Assembly (NCBI GenBank): GCA_049316905.1
Contig: JBMOJH010000074.1
Location: 1 to 17,245 of the forward strand
Direction: 5' to 3'
Source: CAIPVR01 sp049316905
GTDB taxonomy: Bacteria; Actinomycetota; Acidimicrobiia; Acidimicrobiales; Microtrichaceae
DNA length: 17,245 nt
Below the pieces are notes generated by a model. It searched no databases, was not told the DNA's origin, and saw nothing but the letters and a program-made list of their open reading frames with translations. How positions within the stretch are numbered: the stretch's first letter is position 1; every line of letters starts with the position of its first letter. Of this stretch, positions 8,358 to 15,878 are shown in pieces. The translations under genes and the position numbers were made by a program.

Positions 8358-9192
8358 CGCTGTCGATCACCACGCGGCCGTCGCCGCCGAGCGTGCGGAA
8401 GATGCCGCACCCGTCGGTGCGCCAGATCTCCACGGTCAGCTCCTCGCCGGGGAACACCGGGGAGGAGAACCGGCCCTCCATCGAGCGGAAACGGGCCGGG
8501 TCCGACCCGCAGAGCTCGGCGAGCAGCGCCCGGCCGGTGAAGCCGTAGGTGCAGAGGCCGTGCAGGATCGGCCGGTCGAACCCGGCGAGCGCAGCGAACG
8601 ACGGGTCGGAGTGGAGGGGGTTGCGGTCCCCCGAGAGGCGGTAGATGAACGCCTGCTCCGGCCGGGTGGCCAGCGCCACGGTCGCGTCGGCGGCCCGCTC
8701 GGGCGGCTCGTTGCGCGGGCCCGACGGCCCGCGCTCGCCACCCCAGCCGCCCTCGCCGCGGATGAACGCCGACATCACCACGTCGAAGAGGGGCTCGCCG
8801 TCGGCCACCAGGTTCGACCGGCTCGTCACCTCCACGACCGCACCCTTGCCCTTGTCCCAGATCGCGGTGATCTCCGCGGTGGTCGACACCGCGCCCGCCA
8901 CGGGGATCTCGCGGTGGAGCACGATGCGCTCCTCGCCGTGCACGAGCATCGCCGGGTTGAACGAGCCGATCGCCCCGAACGCCGCGGCCACGCTCGGCAG
9001 CACCACCGCGAAGGTCGGCAGCACTCGCTGGTCGACGTCCATCGAGTTCTCGGTGACGAACGGCAGCTCCGTTCGGTCCATCGGGTCCTGCCCCGCGCCC
9101 ACGCCCACGGCGTAGAGGAGGGCGTCGCGGGAGGTCCAGGTGGTCTCGGCCGGGTCGCTGGTGGTGCCGACGGCGTCGGGGTTGATGGGCAT
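8338..9192 (-). CDS. MaoC-family (R)-specific enoyl-CoA hydratase, double hot-dog
   Basis: Likely a 2-enoyl-CoA hydratase acting in beta-oxidation of fatty acids or of sterol side chains. The 284 residues form two hot-dog halves, as in the hydratase part of eukaryotic MFE-2 and mycobacterial Hsd4B-type enzymes. The C-terminal half carries the hydratase-2 signature YRLSGDRNPLHSDPSFA (184-200), with D189 and H194 as catalytic residues, followed by PILHGLCTYG. The N-terminal half (about 15-145) is the degenerate one. ATG 9192 is chosen because AGGAG lies 4 nt upstream. It follows the SDR gene by 89 bp and overlaps the DUF3445 gene. Hydratase plus SDR dehydrogenase would perform the second and third steps of beta-oxidation on the same acyl-CoA; the actual chain is not determined by sequence. 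Confidence 0.92.
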   Translation of the reverse strand: MPINPDAVGTTSDPAETTWTSRDALLYAVGVGAGQDPMDRTELPFVTENSMDVDQRVLPTFAVVLPSVAAAFGAIGSFNPAMLVHGEERIVLHREIPVAGAVSTTAEITAIWDKGKGAVVEVTSRSNLVADGEPLFDVVMSAFIRGEGGWGGERGPSGPRNEPPERAADATVALATRPEQAFIYRLSGDRNPLHSDPSFAALAGFDRPILHGLCTYGFTGRALLAELCGSDPARFRSMEGRFSSPVFPGEELTVEIWRTDGCGIFRTLGGDGRVVIDSGACTVG

Positions 9193-9196
9193 GGTG

Positions 9197-9201
9197 CTCC
9201 T
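9197..9201 (-). promoter_or_regulatory. Ribosome binding site of the MaoC gene
   Basis: AGGAG on the minus strand within GAGAGGAG, 4 nt before the ATG at 9192. It decides this start over upstream in-frame codons. Confidence 0.55.
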
Positions 9202-9214
9202 CTCGGGTGCGGTC

Positions 9215-9230
9215 GGGTCGGGCCCGACCC
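9215..9230. promoter_or_regulatory. Perfect 16-bp palindrome upstream of the MaoC gene
   Basis: GGGTCGGG directly joined to CCCGACCC, 23-38 bp before the MaoC start, in the 89-bp gap after the SDR stop. Without a loop it is a poor hairpin, so a protein-binding site (TetR or similar) is more likely than a terminator. Part may reflect the high GC content. Confidence 0.35.
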
Positions 9231-9281
9231 CAACGGGTGGTGACGGGGGCGTCGCTGTGCCGCTCGACTCAGCCGGGCGGC

Positions 9282-10202
9282 TCAGCCGGACCGGTCCGCT
9301 CCGTTCATGTCGGCCGGCGGCCGGGCGCGGGCCAGCAGGTCCTCGACCAGCGGGCCGATCAGCGCCGGGTCCTCCACCGGCTCCACGGTCGGGCCCCGGT
9401 GCCAGCCCTCGGCGACGCCGAGCACGCGGCCCGACGCCTCGAACACACGGCCGGTCACGGCGGACGACTCCTCCGAGGCCAGCCAGCCGACGATCGGCGC
9501 GATCCACCGGGGCGACATGACCTCCTTCGCCTCCTCGGACGCACTCCCCATGCCCAGGCCCTCGGTCATGCGGGTGAGCGCCGCGGGTGCGACGGCGTTG
9601 ACGGTGACCCCGTAGCGGGCGAGCTCCATCGAGGCGATGAAGGTGAAGGCCGCGATGCCCGCCTTGGCCGCGCCGTAGTTGGTCTGGCCCGGGTTCCCGT
9701 AGATGCCCGACACCGACGTGGTGTTCACCACGCGGGCGACCGGCCGGTCACCGGTGCCGTCATCCGCGGCCCGCGCCAGCTCCCGCCAGTGGCGGGCCGC
9801 GTGGTGGGTCGGGGCGTACGCACCCCGCAGGTGCACCCGGATCACGGCGTCCCACTCGTCGGGCGACATGTTCACGAGCATCCGGTCGCGGAGGATGCCG
9901 GCGTTGTTGACCAGCACGTCGAGCCCGCCGAACTGCTCCACGGCACAGGCCACGAGCCGTGCCGCCCCCTCGTCGGAGGCCACGTCGTCGCCGTTGGCCA
10001 CCGCCTCCCCGCCGAGCGCCCGGATCTCCCGCACCACGTCGTGCGCCGGACCTTCGGTGGGGGTGCCCGAGCCGTCCATCTCGCCGCCCAGGTCGTTCAC
10101 CACCACCCGGGCGCCCTCACGGGCCAGGAGCAGCGCGTACTCGCGGCCGATGCCCCGACCCGCGCCGGTGACCACACAGATCCGTCCCTCACAGATGCCC
10201 AC
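9282..10202 (-). CDS. SDR-family NAD(P)-dependent dehydrogenase (3-hydroxyacyl-CoA dehydrogenase-like)
   Basis: Classical-type short-chain dehydrogenase/reductase of 306 residues. The cofactor motif is TGAGRGIG (12-19), NNAG is at 99-102, the catalytic Ser is S163 in TTSVSG, and YGAAK (176-180) carries the Tyr and Lys. N36-D37 after the second strand and the long insertion GGEMDGSGTPTEG resemble the dehydrogenase half of MFE-2 and mycobacterial Hsd4A-like enzymes, which oxidise (3R)-hydroxyacyl-CoA with NAD. The C-terminal extension after residue 250 is also usual for that subgroup. GTG 10202 is chosen because it places MGICEGRICVVTG at the N-terminus, and AGGGGG lies 4 nt upstream. Upstream in-frame codons enter the divergent promoter region. 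The first gene of a three-gene minus-strand run with the MaoC hydratase, with which it should act in sequence. Confidence 0.92.
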   Translation of the reverse strand: MGICEGRICVVTGAGRGIGREYALLLAREGARVVVNDLGGEMDGSGTPTEGPAHDVVREIRALGGEAVANGDDVASDEGAARLVACAVEQFGGLDVLVNNAGILRDRMLVNMSPDEWDAVIRVHLRGAYAPTHHAARHWRELARAADDGTGDRPVARVVNTTSVSGIYGNPGQTNYGAAKAGIAAFTFIASMELARYGVTVNAVAPAALTRMTEGLGMGSASEEAKEVMSPRWIAPIVGWLASEESSAVTGRVFEASGRVLGVAEGWHRGPTVEPVEDPALIGPLVEDLLARARPPADMNGADRSG

Positions 10203-10251
10203 CGGTCCCCCTGACGTCCGGGCCGCTCGCGCCCACCGGCCGGGCCCGGCA

Positions 10252-10276
10252 CCTCGGCGCACCACTCACGCCGAGG
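10252..10276. promoter_or_regulatory. Inverted repeat in the SDR/VanW divergent region, possible operator
   Basis: CCTCGGCG, a 9-bp spacer, then CGCCGAGG: a perfect 8-bp inverted repeat in the intergenic region between divergent genes. Arm spacing of about 17 bp suits a dimeric repressor such as TetR, which often controls acyl-CoA catabolic genes. It could also fold in the SDR leader RNA. Confidence 0.35.
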
Positions 10277-10318
10277 CGCCGTGGCCGCGGTGCCACGATC
10301 CGCGCCCGGCGGTGCGCG

Positions 10319-10324
10319 ACCCTA
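10319..10324 (-). promoter_or_regulatory. Possible -10 box of the SDR-MaoC-DUF3445 run
   Basis: TAGGGT on the minus strand. It would give a leader of about 110 nt containing the inverted repeat at 10252-10276. It overlaps the candidate VanW-gene box GACCCT (10318-10323, plus strand), so the two promoters may compete. Confidence 0.25.
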
Positions 10325-10330
10325 GTGGTC

Positions 10331-11962
10331 GTGTCCGCCCCCCGGAAGGCCGTCCTCGCGGTCGTCGCCGCCCCGCTGGTGCTGATCGCGCTCCTCGCGG
10401 CGGCGTGGGGCATCGACGCGTTCCTGCACCGCGACACGGTCGTGCGCAACGTCGAGGTGGCGGGCGTGGCCGTGGGCGGCGACGACCGGGCGCAGGCCAC
10501 CTCCTCGGTCGAGCGGCTCGCCACCCGCTTCGCCGCCACCCCGGTGCGGATCGAGACCGGCGAGTTCAGTCTCGACTCCACCGCGGCCGACCTGGGCATG
10601 ACCGTCGACGTGGACCGCACCACCGACGCCGCCCTCGACGCGCGCCGCGCCGACCCGCTCCCCACCCGGCCCGTCCGCTGGTTCCGTTCGCTGCTCGAGC
10701 CCACCGCGGTGCCGGTCCGGGTGTCGGTGGACTCGGCGAAGCTCACCGCGGCGGTCGGCGAGCTCGAGGGCGAACGCCGCACCCCGCCGGTGGAGCCGAC
10801 GCTCACCGGCACCCCCGACGGCGTGACCGTGGTGCCGGGCAAGGACGGCACCGAGCTCACCACCAACGACGTGGTGCGGGCGCTGCCCTTCGAACTCGAC
10901 CGGGTGGGCCCGCCGATCGTGGCGAAGGTCCGGCGCACCACCGTGCCCCCGTCGGTCACCGACGCGGAGGTCCAGGCGCTCGCGGACCGGGCCAACGGCA
11001 CGACCGAGGGCAGCATCAAGGTCACTGCGGGCTCGCAGACCTTCGACCTCGCCGGCAAGGACCTGCGCCCGGCGTTCACCGCGGTCCTCGAGGGGCCGGC
11101 CGGCGACCAGACCGCGCGCCTGTCGATGGACCCGGCGAAGGTGGCCGAGGTCCTCTCGAAGAAGTCCCCCGCCTCGGCCGCCAACCCCACCGGCGTGCGC
11201 TTCACCATCGAGGGCGGCACCCCGGTGCCCGTCGCGGGCCGGGACGCGCAGGTGTGCTGCGCGCCCCAGGCCGCGGACGTGCTCGTGGGCGCGCTCCTCG
11301 ACGGCAAGAAGGAGGTGACGGTGCCCACGCGCACCATCACCGCAGCCGAGGGCGTGGAGTGGGCCAAGGGGTTGGGCGTGAACCAGGTGGTGGGCGAGTT
11401 CACCACGCAGCACCCCGCGGGCCAGCCCCGCGTGACCAACATCCACCTCATCTCCGACGCCATGCGCGGCGTGCTGATCCCGCCCGGGCAGACGATGTCG
11501 GTCAACGACACGGTCGGTCGGCGGACCAAGGAGAAGGGCTACGTCGTGGCCCCCGTGATCGAGAACGGGAAGATGAGCGAGGACGTCGGCGGCGGCGTGA
11601 GCCAGTTCGCCACCACCCTGTTCAACGCCGCGTTCTTCGCCGGCCTCGACATCCCGGCCTACATGGCCCACACGAAGTACATCAGCCGCTACCCGTTCGG
11701 CCGGGAGGCCACGCTGGCCTACCCGAGCGTGGACCTGAAGATCCGCAACACCACGCCCTACGGCGTGGTCGTCTGGCCGAGCTACACCGGCACCTCGGTC
11801 ACCGTGCAGCTGTGGTCCAGCCCGTACGTGTCGGGCCGCCAGACGGGCCAGAACAAGTCGAGCGGCTGCGGCCAGGTGGTCACCGAGCGCACCCGGACCT
11901 GGACCGACGGCCGCACCGCGACCGACACCTTCCGCGCCAACTACGACTGCGAACCCGAGTAG
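10331..11962 (+). CDS. VanW-family cell-envelope protein
   Basis: Membrane-anchored exported protein of 543 residues. A basic start is followed by one hydrophobic segment (about 8-28), probably an uncleaved anchor. Next come peptidoglycan-binding-4-like repeats, with VRNVEVAGVAVGGDD at the beginning (about 37-51). The VanW domain lies at about 355-480. It includes GEFTTQHP, IHLISDAMRGVLIPPGQT and EDVGGGVSQFATTLFNAAFFAGL, then HTKYISRYPFGREATLAYP. VanW proteins accompany some vancomycin-resistance operons, but their biochemical role is unknown and most are not resistance genes. GTG 10331 is preferred because a GACCCT box ends 7 nt upstream; GTG 10325 is an in-frame alternative. The gene is followed at once by a hairpin and appears monocistronic. 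The tail is Cys-containing (SSGCGQVV, YDCEPE), so a disulfide outside the membrane is possible. Confidence 0.9.
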   Translation: MSAPRKAVLAVVAAPLVLIALLAAAWGIDAFLHRDTVVRNVEVAGVAVGGDDRAQATSSVERLATRFAATPVRIETGEFSLDSTAADLGMTVDVDRTTDAALDARRADPLPTRPVRWFRSLLEPTAVPVRVSVDSAKLTAAVGELEGERRTPPVEPTLTGTPDGVTVVPGKDGTELTTNDVVRALPFELDRVGPPIVAKVRRTTVPPSVTDAEVQALADRANGTTEGSIKVTAGSQTFDLAGKDLRPAFTAVLEGPAGDQTARLSMDPAKVAEVLSKKSPASAANPTGVRFTIEGGTPVPVAGRDAQVCCAPQAADVLVGALLDGKKEVTVPTRTITAAEGVEWAKGLGVNQVVGEFTTQHPAGQPRVTNIHLISDAMRGVLIPPGQTMSVNDTVGRRTKEKGYVVAPVIENGKMSEDVGGGVSQFATTLFNAAFFAGLDIPAYMAHTKYISRYPFGREATLAYPSVDLKIRNTTPYGVVVWPSYTGTSVTVQLWSSPYVSGRQTGQNKSSGCGQVVTERTRTWTDGRTATDTFRANYDCEPE

Positions 11963-11984
11963 TCCGGGCGCGGCATGCCCGGAC
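11962..11984 (+). terminator. Hairpin after the VanW-family gene
   Basis: Perfect 8-bp stem GTCCGGGC / GCCCGGAC with a 7-nt loop, starting at the last base of the stop codon. There is no T-tract. It probably ends the VanW transcript before the separately promoted acyltransferase gene. Confidence 0.6.
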
Positions 11985-12026
11985 CGGCCGCTGCCCCGGC
12001 GCGGGACGTGACCTCCGGCACGGCCG

Positions 12027-12032
12027 TACGCT
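12027..12032 (+). promoter_or_regulatory. Predicted -10 box of the WS/DGAT gene
   Basis: TACGCT ends 7 nt before the ATG at 12040, with no Shine-Dalgarno sequence. It predicts a leaderless transcript. Confidence 0.45.
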
Positions 12033-12039
12033 GTGCGCC

Positions 12040-13443
12040 ATGACCGACCAGCCCGTGGACGAGGTGCGCTTCGAGCACCGGATGAGCGACGCCGACGCGC
12101 TCATGTGGACCATCGAGAAGGACCCGATGCTGCGCTCGACCATCACCATGGTGGTGGTGCTCGACGGGACGGTCGACCGGGTCGCCTACCGAACCGCCTT
12201 CGAACGCACGAGCCGCGCCGTGCCCCGGCTCCGCCAGCGGGTGCGGTCCAACCCGCTCTCGCTCGCCCCGCCCCGCTGGGAGGTGGACCCCAACTTCGAC
12301 CTCGGCTACCACCTGCGCTTCGCCCGGGTGCCCGGCGCCGGGACGATGGAGGACCTCCTCGCGATGGCCGAGCCCCTCGCGATGCAGGGCTTCGACCGGG
12401 CGCGGCCGCTGTGGGAGTGCACGCTGGCCGACGGCCTGGAGGGCGGCCGGTCCGCGATGGTCATGAAGGTCCACCACGCCATCACCGACGGGGTGGGCGG
12501 CGTGCGTCTGATGCTCGAGCTGTTCGACCTGGAGCCCGACGCCCCGGAGCGGCCGATGCCGCCGGCGCCGCCGGTCCACGTGATGGGCCAGGCCGAGCGC
12601 TTCGTCGACGCGTTCCAGCACACCACGCGGCGCCAGCTGGGCATGGCCCGCCGCATCGTCGCCGACGGCACGGCCAACCTCGGTGACGCGGTGGGCGACC
12701 CGGTCGGTCTCCTCGGCTCCGCGAGCGAGCTGGCGGCGTCGGTCGCCCGGATCATGCGGCCCGTGAGCCACCCGCTGTCGCCGGTGATGACGGGGCGGTC
12801 GCTGTCGAACCACTTCGAGGTGGTGACCCTGCCGCTCGACCTCGCGAAGAAGGCCGGCAAGTCGATCGGCGGCACGCTCAACGACACCTTCGTCTCGGGG
12901 CTGGCCCTGGGCATGGCGAGGTACCACCGCGAGCACGGCGTGGACCTCCCGGCGCTTCGCATGGGCATGCCGATCAACGTGCGCACCGGCTCGGTGGAGG
13001 TGGCCGGCAACGCCTTCGTGCCCGCCCGCTTCGAGATCCCGGTGGACGACGCGGACCCGCAGGACATGATGCGGGCGATCCGGGCCCGCATGATCGCCGC
13101 GCGTGACGAGCCCGCCAACCAGCTGGTCGAGCCGCTGTCGAACATCCTCAACCGGCTGCCCACCTCGGTGGTCACCCAGATCTTCGGGACGATGATGAAG
13201 GGTCTCGACTTCCAGGCCTCCAACGTGCCGGGATGCCCGGTGCCCGTGTACCTGCTCGGGGTACCCGTGCACGCCCTGGTGCCGTTCGGACCGCTGGCGG
13301 GCGCAGCGGCGAACATCACCCTGCTCAGCTACCAGAACGACCTGAACATCGGCGTGAACGTCGACCCGGCCGCGGTGCCCGACACGGAGCGGTTCGCGGC
13401 GTGTGTCCGCCAGGGCTACGACGAGATCCTCGGCCTCGTCTGA
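12040..13443 (+). CDS. Wax ester synthase/diacylglycerol acyltransferase (WS/DGAT)
   Basis: Acyl-CoA-dependent acyltransferase that esterifies diacylglycerol or fatty alcohol, giving triacylglycerol or wax-ester storage lipid at the membrane or lipid-body surface. The product is 467 residues, the usual size. The catalytic HHxxxDG motif is intact as HHAITDG (145-151), preceded by PLWECTLADG, a conserved family segment. The C-terminal DUF1298 half includes LNDTFVSGLALGMARYHREH and the ASNVPG segment, which is also conserved. ATG 12040 starts MTDQPVDEVRFEHRMSDADA, where the family's N-terminal region begins, and TACGCT lies 7 nt upstream. The longer open frame upstream is only a shadow of the VanW gene and was rejected. 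It could be a strict DGAT or a wax synthase; sequence alone does not separate these. It fits with the fatty-acid-oxidation genes upstream. Confidence 0.94.
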   Translation: MTDQPVDEVRFEHRMSDADALMWTIEKDPMLRSTITMVVVLDGTVDRVAYRTAFERTSRAVPRLRQRVRSNPLSLAPPRWEVDPNFDLGYHLRFARVPGAGTMEDLLAMAEPLAMQGFDRARPLWECTLADGLEGGRSAMVMKVHHAITDGVGGVRLMLELFDLEPDAPERPMPPAPPVHVMGQAERFVDAFQHTTRRQLGMARRIVADGTANLGDAVGDPVGLLGSASELAASVARIMRPVSHPLSPVMTGRSLSNHFEVVTLPLDLAKKAGKSIGGTLNDTFVSGLALGMARYHREHGVDLPALRMGMPINVRTGSVEVAGNAFVPARFEIPVDDADPQDMMRAIRARMIAARDEPANQLVEPLSNILNRLPTSVVTQIFGTMMKGLDFQASNVPGCPVPVYLLGVPVHALVPFGPLAGAAANITLLSYQNDLNIGVNVDPAAVPDTERFAACVRQGYDEILGLV

Positions 13444-13464
13444 CCCCCTCCCCGCGCAACAGGG

Positions 13465-13483
13465 GTTCCGCAACGCCCGGAAC
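13465..13483 (+). terminator. Weak hairpin after the WS/DGAT gene
   Basis: GTTCCG / CGGAAC, a 6-bp stem with a 7-nt loop, 22 nt after the stop. It is short for a terminator and has no T-tract. The rest of the 108-bp gap holds only the next promoter. Confidence 0.25.
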
Positions 13484-13539
13484 GGTCGTCCTACCGCCGG
13501 AGAAACCCGGACGGATGGGAGCCGCGGGCCGACGCCCCG

Positions 13540-13545
13540 TAGCCT
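13540..13545 (+). promoter_or_regulatory. Predicted -10 box of the geranylgeranyl-reductase-family gene
   Basis: TAGCCT ends 6 nt before the GTG at 13552. No Shine-Dalgarno sequence is present, so the transcript is probably leaderless. Confidence 0.45.
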
Positions 13546-13551
13546 GACGCC

Positions 13552-14784
13552 GTGACCGCGACGAGCGAGGACCGCACCGCCGACGTGGTGGTCGTGGGCG
13601 CGGGCCCGGCGGGCAGCGCGGCCGCGATCACCCTGGCCCGGGCCGGCCTGGACGTGACGGTCCTCGACCGGGCGACGTTCCCCCGCGACAAGATCTGCGG
13701 TGACGGGCTCACCACGGGAGCGCTGCGGCTGCTCGAGCAACTCGGGCTGGACCCGGCCGACGTGGCGTCGTGGAACGACGTCTCCGACTGCTTCGTGAGC
13801 GGGCCGAACGGGTTCACCCGCCGGTTCCCCCTCCCGCGGGGGGCCGGACGCTTCGCCGCGGTGGCCACCCGCCTGGATCTCGACGCCGCGCTCGTGGACC
13901 TCGCCCGCAAGGAGGGTGCCGGCATCCGGGAGGGCTGCACCGTCACCGGGGCCGACGAGGACAGCACCGGCGTCCGGCTCACCGTGGAGGGCGGCGACGG
14001 CCCCGAACACCTGCGGGCCCGGTGGGTGGTGGCCGCGGACGGCATGTGGTCGCCGATGCGGAAGCACCTCGGCGTGGCCGATCCGGGCTACCGGGGCGAC
14101 TGGCACGCCTTCCGGCAGTACTTCCGCGACGTCACCGGCCCGGCCTCCCGCGACCTCTACGTGCGCTTCGAGGCCGACCTCCTGCCCGGCTACTTCTGGG
14201 CGTTCCCGCTGGCCGGCGGCCGGGCCAACGTGGGCTTCGGCATCGAGCGGGGCGGCAAGGTGGCCGTGGGCGACATGGGCCCGCTGTGGCGCGACCTGCT
14301 GGACCGGCCCGCGATGAGGGACCTGCTCGGGCCCGATGCCCGGCCCGAGGGGCCGCACCGGGCGTGGCCGATCCCGGCCCGGGTCGGCCGGCTGGTGCCC
14401 ACCACCCGCCGCACGCTGTTCGTGGGCGACGCGGTGGCCGCGTGCGACGTGATGACCGGCGAGGGCATCGGCCAGGCCCTGCTCACCGGCATGCGCGCCG
14501 CCGAGGCGGTCCGCGACCGGGGGGCGCTGGGCGACGCGGCCGCCACGTACGCGGCCCAGTTGCACGACGACCTCGTGGCGGACGACCGGATGTCGGCCCT
14601 GCTCGTGCGGGCGCTGCGGCACCGTAAGGGGGCCCGTGCCGCGATCCGGGTGGCCGGTGCGACCCCGTGGACCCGACGGAACTTCGCCCGCTGGCTGTTC
14701 GAGGACTACCCCCGGGCGGTGGTCGTCACCCCGCGGCGCTGGCACCGCCGTCTGTTCACGTCACCGGGGGCCTGGGACGGCTGA
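13552..14784 (+). CDS. Geranylgeranyl reductase family FAD-dependent oxidoreductase
   Basis: Flavoprotein of the geranylgeranyl reductase/ChlP/digeranylgeranylglycerophospholipid reductase family, which saturates isoprenoid double bonds. The 410 residues begin with the FAD dinucleotide motif VVVVGAGPAGSAAA (12-25) and the family signature PRDKICGDG (44-52). A substrate-side segment YFWAFPLAGGRANVGFG follows. The second FAD motif GDAVAACDVMTGEGIGQ (292-308) closes the core. In actinobacteria the best-known role is partial saturation of the menaquinone side chain (MenJ); the ABC1 kinase elsewhere in the window is loosely consistent. The nearby crtZ-like gene makes a carotenoid or other polyprenyl substrate possible. 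GTG 13552 is chosen because the FAD motif follows at the normal distance and TAGCCT precedes it by 6 nt. The nitronate monooxygenase gene starts 40 bp downstream. Confidence 0.9.
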   Translation: MTATSEDRTADVVVVGAGPAGSAAAITLARAGLDVTVLDRATFPRDKICGDGLTTGALRLLEQLGLDPADVASWNDVSDCFVSGPNGFTRRFPLPRGAGRFAAVATRLDLDAALVDLARKEGAGIREGCTVTGADEDSTGVRLTVEGGDGPEHLRARWVVAADGMWSPMRKHLGVADPGYRGDWHAFRQYFRDVTGPASRDLYVRFEADLLPGYFWAFPLAGGRANVGFGIERGGKVAVGDMGPLWRDLLDRPAMRDLLGPDARPEGPHRAWPIPARVGRLVPTTRRTLFVGDAVAACDVMTGEGIGQALLTGMRAAEAVRDRGALGDAAATYAAQLHDDLVADDRMSALLVRALRHRKGARAAIRVAGATPWTRRNFARWLFEDYPRAVVVTPRRWHRRLFTSPGAWDG

Positions 14785-14810
14785 CGCGCCCGCGCGGCAC
14801 CCGACGGGCC

Positions 14811-14816
14811 TACGAT
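14811..14816 (+). promoter_or_regulatory. Predicted -10 box of the nitronate monooxygenase gene
   Basis: TACGAT ends 8 nt before the ATG at 14825, with no Shine-Dalgarno sequence in between. The gene can probably be transcribed apart from the reductase upstream. Confidence 0.45.
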
Positions 14817-14824
14817 CGCCCGCC

Positions 14825-15790
14825 ATGCGCACGCGACTGACCGAGGCCCTCAAGGTGGAACACCCGGTGATGCTCGCCGGGATGGGCGGGGTGAGCTACT
14901 CCCGGCTCGTCGCGGCGGTGTCCGAGGCCGGCGGGTTCGGCTGCCTCGGTGCCTCCACCATGGGTGACGACCAGATGGTCGCCGAGATCGCGGCGGTCCG
15001 GGAGCTGACCGATCGCCCGTTCGGCGTCGACCTCCTCACCGCGGCGCCCCAGGACATGCCGGCGAAGGTGCAGGCGATCATCGACGGCGGGGCCAGCGTG
15101 TTCGTGGCCGGCCTCGGCGTGCCCCGCGAGGTGATCGACCAGTGCCACGAGCAGGGCGTGCTCGTGGTCAACATGTGCGGCAAGGTCCACCACGCGGTCG
15201 CCGCGGTCGAGGCCGGGTGCGACCTGGTGGTGGCCCAGGGGACCGAGGCCGGCGGCCACACGGGCCAGGTCGCCACGATGGCCCTCGTGCCGCAGGTGGT
15301 GGACGCCGTGGGCGGCGCCGTGCCGGTGGTGGCGGCCGGCGGCATCGTCGACGGACGGGGCCTGGCCGCGGCGCTCACCCTGGGCGCGGACGGCGTCTGG
15401 GTCGGTACCCGCTTCATCGCCACGCCGGAAGCCCGGGCGGTGCCCGGCTACAAGGACCGGCTGCTCGCCTCCGACGAGGCCGGCACGGTCATCACCCGCG
15501 CCTACACCGGGAAGACCTGCCGGGTGCTGCGGACCTCCTACGTGGAGGAGTTCGAGTCCTCCGGCGCCCGACCGGAGCCCTTCCCGGGCCAGGTGGTGCG
15601 GTCGATGACCGACGGCGCCAACCACCTCGGCGGCGACGAGGCCACTCCCGACGTGGATCCGGACCGGGAGTTCATGCCGGCGGGCCAGGGCGTGGGGGCC
15701 ATCGACGAACTGGTCCCCGCTGGCGACCTGGTCCGGGCCTTCGTGGCCGAGGCCGGCGCCGCCCTGCAGCGGGCCGAGGCCCCGCTCTGA
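14825..15790 (+). CDS. Nitronate monooxygenase/2-nitropropane dioxygenase-family FMN enzyme
   Basis: FMN-dependent TIM-barrel oxidoreductase of 321 residues. Family members oxidise nitronates such as propionate 3-nitronate; related enzymes are FabK enoyl reductases and NADH:quinone reductases. The N-terminus VEHPVMLAGMGGVSY is typical. GTEAGGHTG (139-147) carries the conserved His145 near the flavin. The FMN phosphate site is formed by AAGGIVDGRGLA (170-181) and GADGVWVGTRF (187-197). Actinobacterial genomes hold many paralogues, often beside lipid catabolism genes, with mostly unknown substrates, so the name denotes family only. ATG 14825 is supported by the TACGAT box 8 nt upstream and by homologous N-termini. 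A strong GC hairpin lies 41 nt after the stop, before the crtZ-like gene. Confidence 0.9.
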   Translation: MRTRLTEALKVEHPVMLAGMGGVSYSRLVAAVSEAGGFGCLGASTMGDDQMVAEIAAVRELTDRPFGVDLLTAAPQDMPAKVQAIIDGGASVFVAGLGVPREVIDQCHEQGVLVVNMCGKVHHAVAAVEAGCDLVVAQGTEAGGHTGQVATMALVPQVVDAVGGAVPVVAAGGIVDGRGLAAALTLGADGVWVGTRFIATPEARAVPGYKDRLLASDEAGTVITRAYTGKTCRVLRTSYVEEFESSGARPEPFPGQVVRSMTDGANHLGGDEATPDVDPDREFMPAGQGVGAIDELVPAGDLVRAFVAEAGAALQRAEAPL

Positions 15791-15831
15791 GCGCCCGGCC
15801 CGTCCTCCCGGCGCCCCCGCAGGGCAGATCC

Positions 15832-15860
15832 GGGGCCCGGGTGCATCCGCCGGGGGCCCC
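15832..15860 (+). terminator. GC hairpin between the nitronate monooxygenase and crtZ-like genes
   Basis: GGGGCCC (15832-15838) pairs with GGGCCCC (15854-15860); two further G-C pairs can form inside with a bulge. There is no T-tract. It ends 18 nt before the next GTG, where no clear promoter is seen, so it may terminate or attenuate rather than fully separate the two genes. Confidence 0.5.
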
Positions 15861-15878
15861 TCCGACGAACCACCGGTC

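Noticed and set aside
10331..11962. VanW-family gene as a vancomycin-resistance determinant
   Set aside because: No vanH/A/X or vanS/R genes are present. VanW-domain proteins are widespread in bacteria with no resistance role, so only the family is named.
9703..12039. Plus-strand open frame extending the WS/DGAT frame far upstream to 9703
   Set aside because: It runs antisense to the SDR gene and out of frame through the VanW gene, with Arg/Pro/Ala-rich low-complexity sequence. The real start is ATG 12040 with a TACGCT box.
11941..14745. Minus-strand open frame of 934 codons
   Set aside because: It is opposite two securely identified genes and made of His/Gly/Arg/Val-rich shadow sequence with no domain.
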